A DNA stretch of 64,000 nucleotides from the NCBI RefSeq assembly GCF_038070315.1, contig NZ_JBBPCC010000014.1:158806-222805 (forward strand), given 5' to 3'. Below the pieces are notes generated by a model. The model saw nothing but the letters and a program-made list of their open reading frames with translations. It did not search any database and was not told the origin of the DNA. The stretch's first letter is position 1. Each line of letters starts with the position of its first letter. Both the position numbers and the translations under genes were made by a program. Origin of the DNA: Paenibacillus_G filicis. GTDB lineage: Bacteria > Bacillota > Bacilli > Paenibacillales > NBRC-103111. This document shows, in pieces, positions 26,179-35,401 of the stretch.

Positions 26179-26736
26179 ATGAGAGCCTTGATCGTCATTG
26201 ATTACACGGTGGATTTTGTCTTAGGCAAGCTGCCTTGCGGGCAGCCGGGCATCGATATTGAGGGCCGGATCGCAGCGCTGACCCGGGAGTTTGCCGCAGC
26301 CGGCGACCTGGTCGTCATGGCTGTCGACCTGCATGATGAGGCGGATGTCCACCATCCCGAGTACAAGCTGTTCCCGCCGCATAACTTGCGGGGTACGGAG
26401 GGCAGGCGGCTGTATGGGGAGCTGGATGACGCTTATCGCGAATGGAAGGATGCCGTCTATTGGATGGATAAGACGCGTTACAGCGCCTTCTGCGGCACCG
26501 ATCTGGAGCTACAGCTCCGCAGCCGGGGGATCCGGGAGCTGCATCTCATTGGCGTATGCACCGACATCTGCGTGCTCCATACGGCCGTGGATGCCTATAA
26601 TAAGAGCTTCGATATTATCGTCCATGAAGACGCGGTCGCATCGTTCAATCCGGCAGGCCATGAATGGGCGCTCGGGCATTTCAAGCATACCTTGGGCGCA
26701 GCTGTCGTCCGGGGCGGGGAACAGGCCGCGCTGTAA
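26179..26736 (+). CDS. pncA: Nicotinamidase / isochorismatase-family cysteine hydrolase (PncA-like)
   Basis: 185 residues with the cysteine-hydrolase triad: Asp in ALIVIDYTVDF (about 8), Lys in DKTRYSAF (about 98) and Cys in GVCTDICVLHTA (about 133). Converts nicotinamide to nicotinate and ammonia. CGAGGAGG precedes ATG 26179. It is followed 92 bp later by nicotinate phosphoribosyltransferase, which uses its product; this supports nicotinamidase over other isochorismatase-like activities. Confidence 0.88.
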   Translation: MRALIVIDYTVDFVLGKLPCGQPGIDIEGRIAALTREFAAAGDLVVMAVDLHDEADVHHPEYKLFPPHNLRGTEGRRLYGELDDAYREWKDAVYWMDKTRYSAFCGTDLELQLRSRGIRELHLIGVCTDICVLHTAVDAYNKSFDIIVHEDAVASFNPAGHEWALGHFKHTLGAAVVRGGEQAAL

Positions 26737-26828
26737 GCAGCACCCGGCCGTCAGTCCGTCATCCTCTGGCAGGATGGTTGAGACCGAAATCCGCCTATAC
26801 AACTAGAATCAAGGAGGCGAGCAGGAGG

Positions 26829-28268
26829 ATGGACCAACAGTTAGCCCTGCATACCGATAAATATCAGATCAATATGATGTACGCCCACTGGAAGCAAGGC
26901 TCGCAGGACGAGCGGGCCGTATTCGAGGCGTATTTCCGCAAGCTGCCGTTCGGCAACGGCTTTGCCGTCGCCGCAGGCCTGGAGCGGGTCGTGGGTTATA
27001 TCCAATCGCTGCGATTCAGCGATGCCGAGCTTGCATACCTCCGCACCCAGGAGGAGGGCTATGAGGAAGGCTTCCTGGAGGCGCTGCGCGAGTTCCGGTT
27101 TACCGGCAGCCTGTACGCGCTGCCGGAGGGCACGCTCGTCTTCCCGAATGTGCCCCTGGTCCGCGTAGAGGCGCGGATTTTCGAAGCTCAGCTCGTCGAG
27201 ACGGCGCTGCTGAACATGCTCAATTACCAGACGCTAATCGCCACCAAGGCAGCCCGTATCAAGCAGGTGGCCGGCGAGGACACGCTGATGGAATTCGGCA
27301 CGCGGCGGGCGCAGGAGATGGATGCGGCCGTGTGGGGCGCACGTGCGGCTTACCTGGCCGGCTTCGATGCGACGAGCAACATGCGGGCGGGCATGCTGTT
27401 CGGCATTCCGGCCAAGGGCACGCATGCCCATGCCTGGGTGCAGGGACATGACTCGGAGGAGGAGGCGTTCCGGCTGTTCGCTGACGCGCTGCCCGACCAG
27501 GTCACCTTGCTGGTCGATACGTATGATACGCTGCGCAGCGGCGTGCCTCATGCGATCAAGACCGCCAAGCATCTGGAGGCGCAGGGCAAGCGGATGCAGG
27601 CGATCCGTTTGGATAGCGGGGATACCGCGTATTTGTCCAAGAAGGCGCGCAAGATGCTGGATGATGCCGGACTGCCTTATGTCAAGATCGTCGCTTCGAA
27701 TGATCTGGACGAGAACATTATTTTCAACCTGAAGGCCCAGGGCGCGCGCGTCGATAGCTGGGGTATCGGGACCCAGCTCATTACCGGCGGGGATCAGTCG
27801 GCGCTTGGCGGTGTATACAAGCTGGTTGCGAGGGAACGTGGCGGCGAGATGATTCCCGTGATCAAAATCTCGGGCAATCCCGAGAAGGTAACCAATCCGG
27901 GATTGAAGGAAGCTTACCGGATCATTAACAGGGAGACGGGCAAGGCTGAGGCGGATTACATCGCTCTGATGGGGGAAGAAGACGTCCGGCGCGGGGAGCG
28001 GATCAAGCTGTTTGACCCGGTCCATCCCTATATCTACAAACATATCGACGATTACGAGGCGATTCCGCTGCTGAAGCCGATCTTCGAGCAGGGGGAGCTC
28101 GTCTACGAGCTGCCTACGCTGGAGGAAATCCGCAGCTATCACCGGAGCCAGCTGGAGCTATTCTGGCCGGAATATCTGCGCAAGCTGCATCCCGAGGGCT
28201 ATCCGGTCGATCTCAGCACGGCGGCGTGGCAGCTCAAGATGGACTTGATCGCTGCGCATAAGGCTTAA
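26829..28268 (+). CDS. pncB: Nicotinate phosphoribosyltransferase
   Basis: 479 residues from ATG 26829 behind AGCAGGAGG; in-frame codons further upstream overlap pncA and are not used. Features: LHTDKYQINMMYA at the N-terminus, EFGTRRAQEMDAA, TSNMRAGMLFGIPAKGTHAHAW with the active-site His, and AIRLDSGD and SNDLDE for PRPP binding. It makes nicotinate mononucleotide from nicotinate and PRPP, the committed Preiss-Handler step. A terminator follows, so pncA-pncB form a two-gene unit. Confidence 0.95.
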   Translation: MDQQLALHTDKYQINMMYAHWKQGSQDERAVFEAYFRKLPFGNGFAVAAGLERVVGYIQSLRFSDAELAYLRTQEEGYEEGFLEALREFRFTGSLYALPEGTLVFPNVPLVRVEARIFEAQLVETALLNMLNYQTLIATKAARIKQVAGEDTLMEFGTRRAQEMDAAVWGARAAYLAGFDATSNMRAGMLFGIPAKGTHAHAWVQGHDSEEEAFRLFADALPDQVTLLVDTYDTLRSGVPHAIKTAKHLEAQGKRMQAIRLDSGDTAYLSKKARKMLDDAGLPYVKIVASNDLDENIIFNLKAQGARVDSWGIGTQLITGGDQSALGGVYKLVARERGGEMIPVIKISGNPEKVTNPGLKEAYRIINRETGKAEADYIALMGEEDVRRGERIKLFDPVHPYIYKHIDDYEAIPLLKPIFEQGELVYELPTLEEIRSYHRSQLELFWPEYLRKLHPEGYPVDLSTAAWQLKMDLIAAHKA

Positions 28269-28295
28269 GCTTAAGGAGCTGTAAGCGAGACAAGG

Positions 28296-28332
28296 AGGCA
28301 GGTGCCGGGAGCGCCTGCCTTTGTATTTTTTT
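28296..28332 (+). terminator. Intrinsic terminator after pncB
   Basis: AGGCAGGTGC (28296-28305) pairs with GCGCCTGCCT (28311-28320), loop CGGGA, then a T-rich tract to 28332. Confidence 0.85.
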
Positions 28333-28343
28333 GTTGTGGGAGG

Positions 28344-29807
28344 TTAATATACCTCTTGGTCCAGCCATGTGCGTGACAGATTGCGGGAAAGGTCGATGAG
28401 GGTGTTCGTACCTGGACGAAGTAGGAACAGCTCATGTCCGGTCCCCATATAGAGCTGACCGTCAACGGGATAATTCAGTTTGGTCGCATGTAGGCTCGTA
28501 TCCAGGCGGTAAATGCTCCGTCCCTCGGTAGGATTGCGATCAGGGTTATACATCCCATCGGCCATTTGCACGATCAGGCTGCCGTCGGCTGCTGCCGGAT
28601 TGCTCAGATCTTTATTCAGCGACCCGAGCGTAATGAGTTGCGGGCTGGCCAGCTTGTCATTCACGCTATGCAGCTTGCCCTGTGTATCCAGCAGGAAGAG
28701 GACAGCCGGGCCGTAACGCAGCTCGTTATAGCTCTTGACAATCCAGACCGTGCCGTCGGGATTGAGTAGAACTCGTTCTGGCGGGAAGACCAGGTCTGTC
28801 AGCTCGGTGAATGTTCCTTCCTGCTCCAAATAAAGATAATAGCGTCCGGGCGGAGGGCCGATGACCGCGATAGGCCAATAAATATGGAGTGAGACGATGG
28901 CTTTCTTGTCATCGATAGGGAAACGGACGGCCTCATAGATCGGCTGCTTATCACCCAGAATGTGCCGGTCTTCATCGCTCAGCTTGCGCAGCAGCTTGGA
29001 GCCGCTGTACAGCTCGTTGCCGGTACGCTTTAGCTCGACAGGCTGTGAGCCTGCGTCCCGTCTGCCATTGTACAGCGTTTCTTCGATTGTTCTCGTATCG
29101 GCTTCATTGACCCAGACCGGCGGCTCCTGCAGCTTCTTGGAAATTTTCAGCGCACGTTTTTCTTTGTCCAGGAAGACACGGGGATAAGCGTACAGGTCAT
29201 CTGCATCGTCATAGAAGATGCGGCCGATTAGCCACTGCCCGCCGGTAATGCTAAGCCCGGCAGACTCATCCCAGTCGATACCGAGCTGAAGCAGCTCCCG
29301 GGTGAAACGCCAGGTCAGCGGCATGTAAGTGACATCGCGGAACTCCAGGAACGGGTAGGGCTCGCTGCTATTGTCCAGCTTCTGCCCGCCAGGCAGTGCG
29401 ATCGGATATTCCGCCACGGAAGCTTGATACTTGCGGCGGGGCGAATTGGAGCCGGACAGATCCTGCTCCAGAGCCGCAGGCTTCCAGTCGGCCCCATTGC
29501 CGATGGGATGTATCTCGTATACGACGAGCCCTTCCGTCCCCTGCCAATCGGCCTGAATGCCCAGTGCCTGCGTGTTGCTCCACGTTAAGGGCATGTAGGT
29601 GATATCCTTGTATACCAGGAAGGGGTAGCGCTGGCGCACATTATCGATCGTAGAGCCATTCACCTTGACCGTATAATCAGGGATCGTGACCACTGCTGCA
29701 GCACTGGCCTCAGCTTGTGATAGGGGTGCGGAGCTCCATAGGAGCGGCAGAAGCAGAAATGCGCCCAGCAAGCGTCTTAGACGGGCCGGTTGAACAGAAA
29801 AGCTCAC
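28344..29807 (-). CDS. Secreted stalk-domain protein (copper amine oxidase N-terminal-like repeats)
   Basis: 487 residues. N-terminal signal peptide (RLLGAFLLLPLLWSSAPLSQAEA), then two copies of the stalk repeat, VNGSTIDNVRQRYPFLVYKD with ITYMPLTW and SSEPYPFLEFRDVTYMPLTW. The rest, from about residue 165, is a beta-rich region with short bladed repeats (YSGSKLLRKLSDEDRHILGD; ILLNPDGTVWIVKSYNEL-like) that may be a propeller. The amine-oxidase catalytic domain is absent: Paenibacillus carries many such stalk proteins at the surface with unknown function. It is convergent with pncB and divergent from a Dabb gene. Confidence 0.78.
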   Translation of the reverse strand: MSFSVQPARLRRLLGAFLLLPLLWSSAPLSQAEASAAAVVTIPDYTVKVNGSTIDNVRQRYPFLVYKDITYMPLTWSNTQALGIQADWQGTEGLVVYEIHPIGNGADWKPAALEQDLSGSNSPRRKYQASVAEYPIALPGGQKLDNSSEPYPFLEFRDVTYMPLTWRFTRELLQLGIDWDESAGLSITGGQWLIGRIFYDDADDLYAYPRVFLDKEKRALKISKKLQEPPVWVNEADTRTIEETLYNGRRDAGSQPVELKRTGNELYSGSKLLRKLSDEDRHILGDKQPIYEAVRFPIDDKKAIVSLHIYWPIAVIGPPPGRYYLYLEQEGTFTELTDLVFPPERVLLNPDGTVWIVKSYNELRYGPAVLFLLDTQGKLHSVNDKLASPQLITLGSLNKDLSNPAAADGSLIVQMADGMYNPDRNPTEGRSIYRLDTSLHATKLNYPVDGQLYMGTGHELFLLRPGTNTLIDLSRNLSRTWLDQEVY

Positions 29808-30033
29808 TGATTGAACCTCCTCGGGGGATCGAGTGTAACGTACATACGATTAAACGAGCTGGCGTGCAGGAAGTTGCGTTGCAGCGGGTGAACTGGAATA
29901 TATGCCTGATGAATAGTTTGGCATACGAATAGTGAATGCCCGCAATCTGTCCGTTCAACTTGCGAGACCACCCGCGCTATAGTAAAGTGTGAGAGGAACA
30001 ATTAACCTACTGACCCAAAGGAGCATCCATCCC

Positions 30034-30327
30034 ATGATCGATCATATCGTACTCGTAAAATTCGGCGAAACTACGACGCAAGAGCAGTTGCAGGAAGTGG
30101 CAGACCGCTTCAAGGCGCTGCGCGGCAAGCTGCAGGGCGTTGTCGATCTGCAAGCCGGCATTAACTTCTCCGAGAAAAGCCAGGGCTACCAGATCGTCCT
30201 GTCTGTCCGCTTCGAGAACAAGGCCGCGCTGGAAGCCTATGGCCCGAATCCGGATCACCAGGCTGTTGCCGCTTATATCCGCGAAGTCGGCCGCGTCGAT
30301 AGCATCGTTGTGGATATTGAAATTTAA
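30034..30327 (+). CDS. Dabb (stress-responsive alpha/beta barrel) domain protein
   Basis: 97 residues from ATG 30034 (AAAGGAG upstream; a longer frame from 29989 lacks a site). MIDHIVLVKF at the start and SVRFENKAALEAYGPNPDHQ in the middle are Dabb-family hallmarks: a dimeric ferredoxin-like barrel. Members range from stress proteins to cyclases; the role here is unknown. Monocistronic, with its own terminator. Confidence 0.88.
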   Translation: MIDHIVLVKFGETTTQEQLQEVADRFKALRGKLQGVVDLQAGINFSEKSQGYQIVLSVRFENKAALEAYGPNPDHQAVAAYIREVGRVDSIVVDIEI

Positions 30328-30370
30328 GCTGTATAGCGATGCAGCAATAGCAGGACCCTGCTATGAAGTG

Positions 30371-30415
30371 TGACCCGTGAGATGGACACTTTAAAAAGTG
30401 CTTTCTCACGGGTCA
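30371..30415 (+). terminator. Intrinsic terminator after Dabb gene
   Basis: TGACCCGTGAGA (30371-30382) pairs with TCTCACGGGTCA (30404-30415). An inner CACTT/AAGTG stem fills the loop, and a T-rich stretch follows. Confidence 0.75.
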
Positions 30416-30546
30416 TTTGTGTTTCATTTCTCTATTCATCATTTCTTATGATTAAAATTTACAATTAAATAAAAATATGGTTTTAATTAAAAATAAGCAA
30501 TGTTACTATTTATAGCAGGGATCTAGACTAGGAGAGGTGATCTAGT

Positions 30547-31116
30547 ATAGGTAAAGTCATAACAGCCGTTGTCATTCTATGTTTAATATGGTGTTGCCCC
30601 CGTGCTCAAGAAAGTGATCTAACCGCAACCAAGGAAAATGCGGGTGCTTCGACAATCGCCTATGAGATTCTTCTACCCGACGTTAGCTTTACCGCATGGA
30701 AACCTACAGAGGCTATTGGGGAAACGTTTATCCCTATCCATAAAATAGAGCAGTTTTACTCTACTTTCCCTGGTATTACAACAAGCGATTCCATCTCCCA
30801 AGCATTTCCCCCAAAAGAATTAGATCATGTTGATTTTTGCCATGAATTTGTCCTCATTTTAACACAGGGTCATCAGCAAAGCGGGATGCATACCCTAAAG
30901 GTGCAGTCACTGGAGCTGAAGGAAAATAAGCTTTTGGTTAGGGTGGACCAATCATCATACACCGAAAAATCAATTCAAGTACGTTACTTTCCTCTTACTC
31001 TATTAAAGGTAGCACGTAATCAATTGCCGGATGGAGAAATGGACATCGTTTTTCTGGATCAGCACGAACATATACTGGCTAGCTCATTATTTAGCAATCA
31101 TAGTTGTGCAGGATAA
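30547..31116 (+). CDS. Secreted PrcB-like protein with apparent ATA start codon (189 aa)
   Basis: The frame is open from ATA 30547 to 31116. GGAGAGGTGATC (30531-30542) lies directly upstream, the correct distance for this ATA, and no ATG/GTG/TTG occurs in frame before ATG 30886, which would remove the whole N-terminal half. Residues 1-20 (VITAVVILCLIWCCPRAQES) form a signal peptide. The C-terminal part (FVLILTQGHQQSGMHTLKV, KLLVRVDQSSYTE, RYFPLTLLKV) resembles the PrcB_C/DUF4163 fold found in Gram-positive exported proteins. Either ATA is used as a rare start or an ATG was mutated and the gene is silent. It is AT-rich compared with its neighbours. Confidence 0.6.
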   Translation: MGKVITAVVILCLIWCCPRAQESDLTATKENAGASTIAYEILLPDVSFTAWKPTEAIGETFIPIHKIEQFYSTFPGITTSDSISQAFPPKELDHVDFCHEFVLILTQGHQQSGMHTLKVQSLELKENKLLVRVDQSSYTEKSIQVRYFPLTLLKVARNQLPDGEMDIVFLDQHEHILASSLFSNHSCAG

Positions 31117-31268
31117 CTGTAAAGGTATAAAGTGCGAATCCGGGAAGCACCCGTATCAGCCGTATTCGACCATGACCGGATACGGTTGTTTGCTGTAAGC
31201 AATCGTTGTACCATAAGAGTAGATGAAAAGTGAACGCATAAGCAAACGGTCAGGAAGGAGAGCGTTAC

Positions 31269-32909
31269 ATGACCGATCAAAGAGAACAAAGAAGCTCAGA
31301 GGCTCATACGTCGAGAACAAGACGGTTAGGTTCCAATCGAAGTCCAAGACGCCCCAGGCTGCTGTTCCTTGGATTATGTGGAGCTATGTTGGGGATGGGA
31401 TTGGCCATCTACATAAATCTGGCGAACAAGGAAAATTTCAAGGGGGACAAAGAGGGCCTTACCTCCAGCGCGCCGCCCGCCGCCCGCTACCAGGAAGCGG
31501 TTGAATTCCGCATGAACGATCTGGATCGCGGCTGGGTCCGCTATACGGACGGGATCAAGACGACGACAGACAGCGGCATGACCTGGACGGAGACGGATGT
31601 GCTGCCTGAGGAACCTGCCGCAGGATCGCCTTCCGCCCAAGAGAGCGTAAGCCAGAGCGGAAGCGGCGCTTCCGATGCTAAAGCTACAGGCGCGCAGGCT
31701 GCCGGGACCGATGGCAAGACGGCCTCGCCCGGCGCACCTGTCCAGGGGCAGGGGGACGAGCAGGGGAAGGTGATTACCGGTTCGGGGGCAGAAGGGAGAA
31801 GCGTCATACGCGTACAGTACCCCACAGCGGGCGGTGGCCCAGTCCCGCCATCGTATGAATGGCTGCGTCTGCAAGGTGATCATGCCCCTCTGACGTCAGT
31901 GCGCGTTCAAGGGACAGATTACACGGTGAAGCAGGTCCAGTTCATGACGGACCGCATCGGTTGGGCGCTCGTGCAGGACACCGGCGAGCTGCGAGGAAAG
32001 CTGCTGGTAACGGCCGATGGCGGCGGCACTTGGCAAACCGAGGTAACGGAGGCTGTGCGGGCGGCTATCGCTCAAGATAAGGAGCTGCTGTCCAAGCGGC
32101 AGACGGAAGCCGCACAGTATATGGACGCGGAGCAGGCCAAGTGGGCCTTCGTCTCGGCTTGGCTGTTGATGCCGGACACGGCCAGCCCCGGTGATACGGT
32201 GCTTGTGAGGCACAGCCAGGCGGGCGAGGTACAGTGGCAGGGGAAAACCTATGCCTTGCAGCCTTATGGGGCCGGATTTTTTACTTTCTTGCCCATCGGG
32301 ATGGATGTGAAGCCGGGCAGCTATGCGATTGGGGATCAGAGTCTGAAGATCGTGGCGAAGCGCTTCGAGACGCAGTATCTGAAGGTAACCGAGGAAATGA
32401 ACAGCATGCGCCAGGATACGAAGCGGATCGATGCGGATCAACAGAAGATCAACGCGGCCCGCAGCAAATCGCAGCCGGAATTTTTGTTCCAGGGGCCGTT
32501 CGTTGTTCCCGTGGAAGGGATACTGACGACCCCGTATGGCTACACCCGCTATGTCAATGGCAAGTTCAGTGGCTCGCATATGGCGATCGATCTGGCCGCC
32601 AAGGAGGGTACGCCGATCAAGGCTACGAATGACGGCATCGTCGCTCTCGCCGATAGTCTGTATCTGACGGGCAACTCCATCTACCTCGACCACGGGATGG
32701 GCTTGTTCTCCCAATATGCGCATCTGTCGAAGCTGAACGTCAAGACGGGAGACCGCGTGAAGAAGGGGGACATCATCGGGCTTGTCGGCACGACTGGCTT
32801 CTCGACAGGGCCCCATCTGCACTTCACGTTCTGGGTGCATAATGTACAGGCCAATCCGAATTTATTTATGGATAAGACGCCGTTTGGTTGGGGTGGAAAG
32901 CAACCGTAG
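31269..32909 (+). CDS. M23-family metallopeptidase (LytM/NlpD-like), membrane anchored
   Basis: 546 residues. A basic N-terminus and one TM helix (RLLFLGLCGAMLGMGLAIYI, about 30-50) place it outside the membrane. A long variable region with a Ser/Gly/Glu-rich part follows (about 90-190), then the C-terminal M23 domain with SHMAID (H437 and D441 ligands), TPIKATNDGIV and PHLHFTFW (H516, H518), which cleaves peptidoglycan cross-links. AAGGAGAG precedes ATG 31269. Metal ligands are intact, so it is probably active. Monocistronic. Confidence 0.9.
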   Translation: MTDQREQRSSEAHTSRTRRLGSNRSPRRPRLLFLGLCGAMLGMGLAIYINLANKENFKGDKEGLTSSAPPAARYQEAVEFRMNDLDRGWVRYTDGIKTTTDSGMTWTETDVLPEEPAAGSPSAQESVSQSGSGASDAKATGAQAAGTDGKTASPGAPVQGQGDEQGKVITGSGAEGRSVIRVQYPTAGGGPVPPSYEWLRLQGDHAPLTSVRVQGTDYTVKQVQFMTDRIGWALVQDTGELRGKLLVTADGGGTWQTEVTEAVRAAIAQDKELLSKRQTEAAQYMDAEQAKWAFVSAWLLMPDTASPGDTVLVRHSQAGEVQWQGKTYALQPYGAGFFTFLPIGMDVKPGSYAIGDQSLKIVAKRFETQYLKVTEEMNSMRQDTKRIDADQQKINAARSKSQPEFLFQGPFVVPVEGILTTPYGYTRYVNGKFSGSHMAIDLAAKEGTPIKATNDGIVALADSLYLTGNSIYLDHGMGLFSQYAHLSKLNVKTGDRVKKGDIIGLVGTTGFSTGPHLHFTFWVHNVQANPNLFMDKTPFGWGGKQP

Positions 32910-33015
32910 CACGGCGTTGCTGCTTCTCGTTACGACCAGCATGCATACCCAACAAACCAAGAGCCGCACTTCCTCACGGAAGGCGGCTCTGCTTGTTCTA
33001 GATCAGCTGTATGCG

Positions 33016-35283
33016 TTACGCGTACGCCCGAACCTCCACGACTTCGGCCCGTGGAGCGCCGTTGGTCGATTCCACCACGAGGCGAAGCGCCTCGGCAGCC
33101 ACAGGCTGACTCAGCGCATGCACTCGCTTGCGCTTGCGGTTGTCCCGCTCGGTGACGACCGTCTGCCATTGTCCACCAATACGGGCTTCGATTCGGTAAT
33201 CCTTCACCAGCTCAGGGATGAGCTCGAAGTCGGTACGATGGTGATGCAGATTGATCAGGTCCTCGTTCACATCATCGTTGAAAATGATCTCGACGCGCCC
33301 AAGCCGTTGAGGCTCGCTCCAGCTCAGCTCCAGCCACTCCGGCTGGCCTGCGGTTAGCGGCTCGGAGCTCCAGAGATGCGGCCCAGCGAACGGCCGGTTG
33401 AACCCGTCGGTCACGTTCTCCGGCCGGAAGGCCTCGGTGCCCGCCCCGGCTGGCAGCCGGAAGCAGAACGGCCGCCGGGTCTGGCCCCGCATGCTCCACT
33501 GCACGACCAGCTGCTCGGGCGAGTGATCCTCCAGCATCGAGGCGGCCGCATGAGCCTGCTGCCGGTACAGCGGTAGTACGCCGGTTTGCGGCTCCGCCGA
33601 CAGGTGGACGGAGGCGGAGTCATTGGCCCGGATGATAACGAAGACATTCTGCGCCTCATCCGGCGCCCAGGTCAGGTCGAAGCTCACCCACTGCTCCTGA
33701 CCCGCGGCTACGCTCGCTGTAGCTGTCGCTTGCTGCGTATGAGGGACATAATTCTCTCCGCGTCCGGTGTTCCATGCTTCCACGGTGAGCGTGGTAGCCT
33801 GCTGGGCATCGATCAGCAGCTCCAGACCGTTCAGCGCCGGATCGACGGGAAGCAGCAGCGCCACATCGCCGGAAGCCAGCGGATACGTCTGGGCCGAGCT
33901 CGTGACGGCCAGGCCGGTCAGCGTACTGGATGCCTTCACCTGAGCCTGACGCGCCAGATCGAGCGGGTCCCTCGACGGAATGCCGATGATGGAGGCGTCC
34001 TGACGAAGCATCGTTTGCAGCAGCTCCTCCAGATGCTCGGCATGCAGCGTGCGCGGAGTGACCTTCTTCTGCACGCAGAGAGCGGCACCGGTGCCGGCCG
34101 CCTCGCCGCCGACCGCACACGTAGCCATGACGCGGGTCGTGCCGAAGGCCACATGCGTCGCGCTGATATTGCGCCCGGCGAATAGCAGATTCGAGACATT
34201 GACCGAGTAGAGCGACCGGAACGGAATGTGATAGATGCCGTCGGCATGCAGATGCTTGGAGCCGCTCTCGGTGGAATACACGCCTTGGGGTGGATGCAGG
34301 TCTATCGACCAGCCGCCGAAGGCGACGCGGTCCTCGAATGGACGCTGGGCCAGAATATCGTTCTGATTCAGCACATAATCCCCGACGAAGCGGCGGTATT
34401 CCCGCTTGCCCGGCAGCGAGCCGACCCACTCCAGCGTCATGTTTTCCGAATCGAACTGGCCTGAATTCTTGATATAGTCCCAGACACCATAAATCACACC
34501 CCACAGCTCATCGCGGATGCGCTCGTTATCATGGACGATATCGAGCTCACCACCCCATTCGATCCACCAGTAAGCACATCCATTGTCGCCGCTGCGGATC
34601 ACGCGTTTCAGCGGAATGCTGGTTTTCTCGATATCGATGGCGAAGGAAGGCTTGTGGTAGCGAACGGGACGTCCCGCATCCTTGGTGTAGAACAGCAGGG
34701 TGCTGCCGAGCGTGATGTCATCGGCAACCTCGGGCGCCCATTCCTCGTTGTGTTCGCTTCGGGCTTCGCGGCCGATTCTGTACTTGGCGCCGGCCAGAAA
34801 CCCGATCAGCCCGTCCCCGGTGCAATCCAGGAACACCTCGCTCTCCAAGCGAATCCGGCGCTCGGAGCCCATCATCCAGCCGGTCACGGACAGGATGCGG
34901 CGGTTGTCCGCATCGCCTTCCGCCTCGACTTCATGTACATCCGTGTTGAGCAGCAGCCGGATATTCGGCTCTGCGCGGACGGCCTCCAGCAGGACGAGAT
35001 CCCACATATACGGATTGCCGTCGATATTGCGGTACTGGTTCTCGACGAACAGCTCGCCCATGATGCCGGTCTCCCGGGCATAGCGGTTCGTCCCGTGAGC
35101 GGTCGCCCCGCATACCCAGACGCGCACCTCGCTGCTGGAGTTGCCGCCGAGCACGGGGCGGTTATGCACGAGAGTAACCGTCTGACCGAGACGGGCGGCG
35201 GCAATGGCGGCGTTGACCCCGGATAAACCGGCACCTACTACGGTAATATCCGCTTTTATCGTTTCCTGAAGCATATCGGACAC
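33016..35283 (-). CDS. FAD-dependent oxidoreductase with C-terminal beta-sandwich (FAD_oxidored family)
   Basis: 755 residues. ADITVVGAGLSGVNAAIAAARLG (split around the GxGxxG dinucleotide motif) at the N-terminus, NRPVLGGNSSSEVRVWV after it, then FLDCTGDGLIGFLAG and LLFAGRNISATHVAFGTTR with VGGEAAGTGAAL near residue 370-400 belong to the FAD_oxidored (pfam12831-type) family. The last ~150 residues (RLGRVEIIFNDDVNEDL, EARIGGQWQTV, EALRLVVEST) look like a discoidin/F5-8C beta-sandwich, unusual on this enzyme type. No signal peptide. Family members occur in polysaccharide-utilisation loci; the substrate is unknown. Divergent from an AraC gene across a palindrome. Confidence 0.82.
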   Translation of the reverse strand: MSDMLQETIKADITVVGAGLSGVNAAIAAARLGQTVTLVHNRPVLGGNSSSEVRVWVCGATAHGTNRYARETGIMGELFVENQYRNIDGNPYMWDLVLLEAVRAEPNIRLLLNTDVHEVEAEGDADNRRILSVTGWMMGSERRIRLESEVFLDCTGDGLIGFLAGAKYRIGREARSEHNEEWAPEVADDITLGSTLLFYTKDAGRPVRYHKPSFAIDIEKTSIPLKRVIRSGDNGCAYWWIEWGGELDIVHDNERIRDELWGVIYGVWDYIKNSGQFDSENMTLEWVGSLPGKREYRRFVGDYVLNQNDILAQRPFEDRVAFGGWSIDLHPPQGVYSTESGSKHLHADGIYHIPFRSLYSVNVSNLLFAGRNISATHVAFGTTRVMATCAVGGEAAGTGAALCVQKKVTPRTLHAEHLEELLQTMLRQDASIIGIPSRDPLDLARQAQVKASSTLTGLAVTSSAQTYPLASGDVALLLPVDPALNGLELLIDAQQATTLTVEAWNTGRGENYVPHTQQATATASVAAGQEQWVSFDLTWAPDEAQNVFVIIRANDSASVHLSAEPQTGVLPLYRQQAHAAASMLEDHSPEQLVVQWSMRGQTRRPFCFRLPAGAGTEAFRPENVTDGFNRPFAGPHLWSSEPLTAGQPEWLELSWSEPQRLGRVEIIFNDDVNEDLINLHHHRTDFELIPELVKDYRIEARIGGQWQTVVTERDNRKRKRVHALSQPVAAEALRLVVESTNGAPRAEVVEVRAYA

Positions 35284-35368
35284 CTCTTCCGGATTTGTAT
35301 AATGTCTATAATTTCATCATATGACAATCGTTTTTGTAATGTAATGCATAGAATTTCAAAATCATTTA

Positions 35369-35387
35369 TACTTTATTTCATAAAGTA
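35369..35387. promoter_or_regulatory. Palindrome between FAD oxidoreductase and AraC genes
   Basis: TACTTTAT-TTC-ATAAAGTA, a perfect 8-bp inverted repeat with a 3-bp spacer, just upstream of the AraC gene's ribosome site. Candidate operator for the divergent pair. Confidence 0.45.
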
Positions 35388-35401
35388 AAGAGGTGATTGC
35401 C

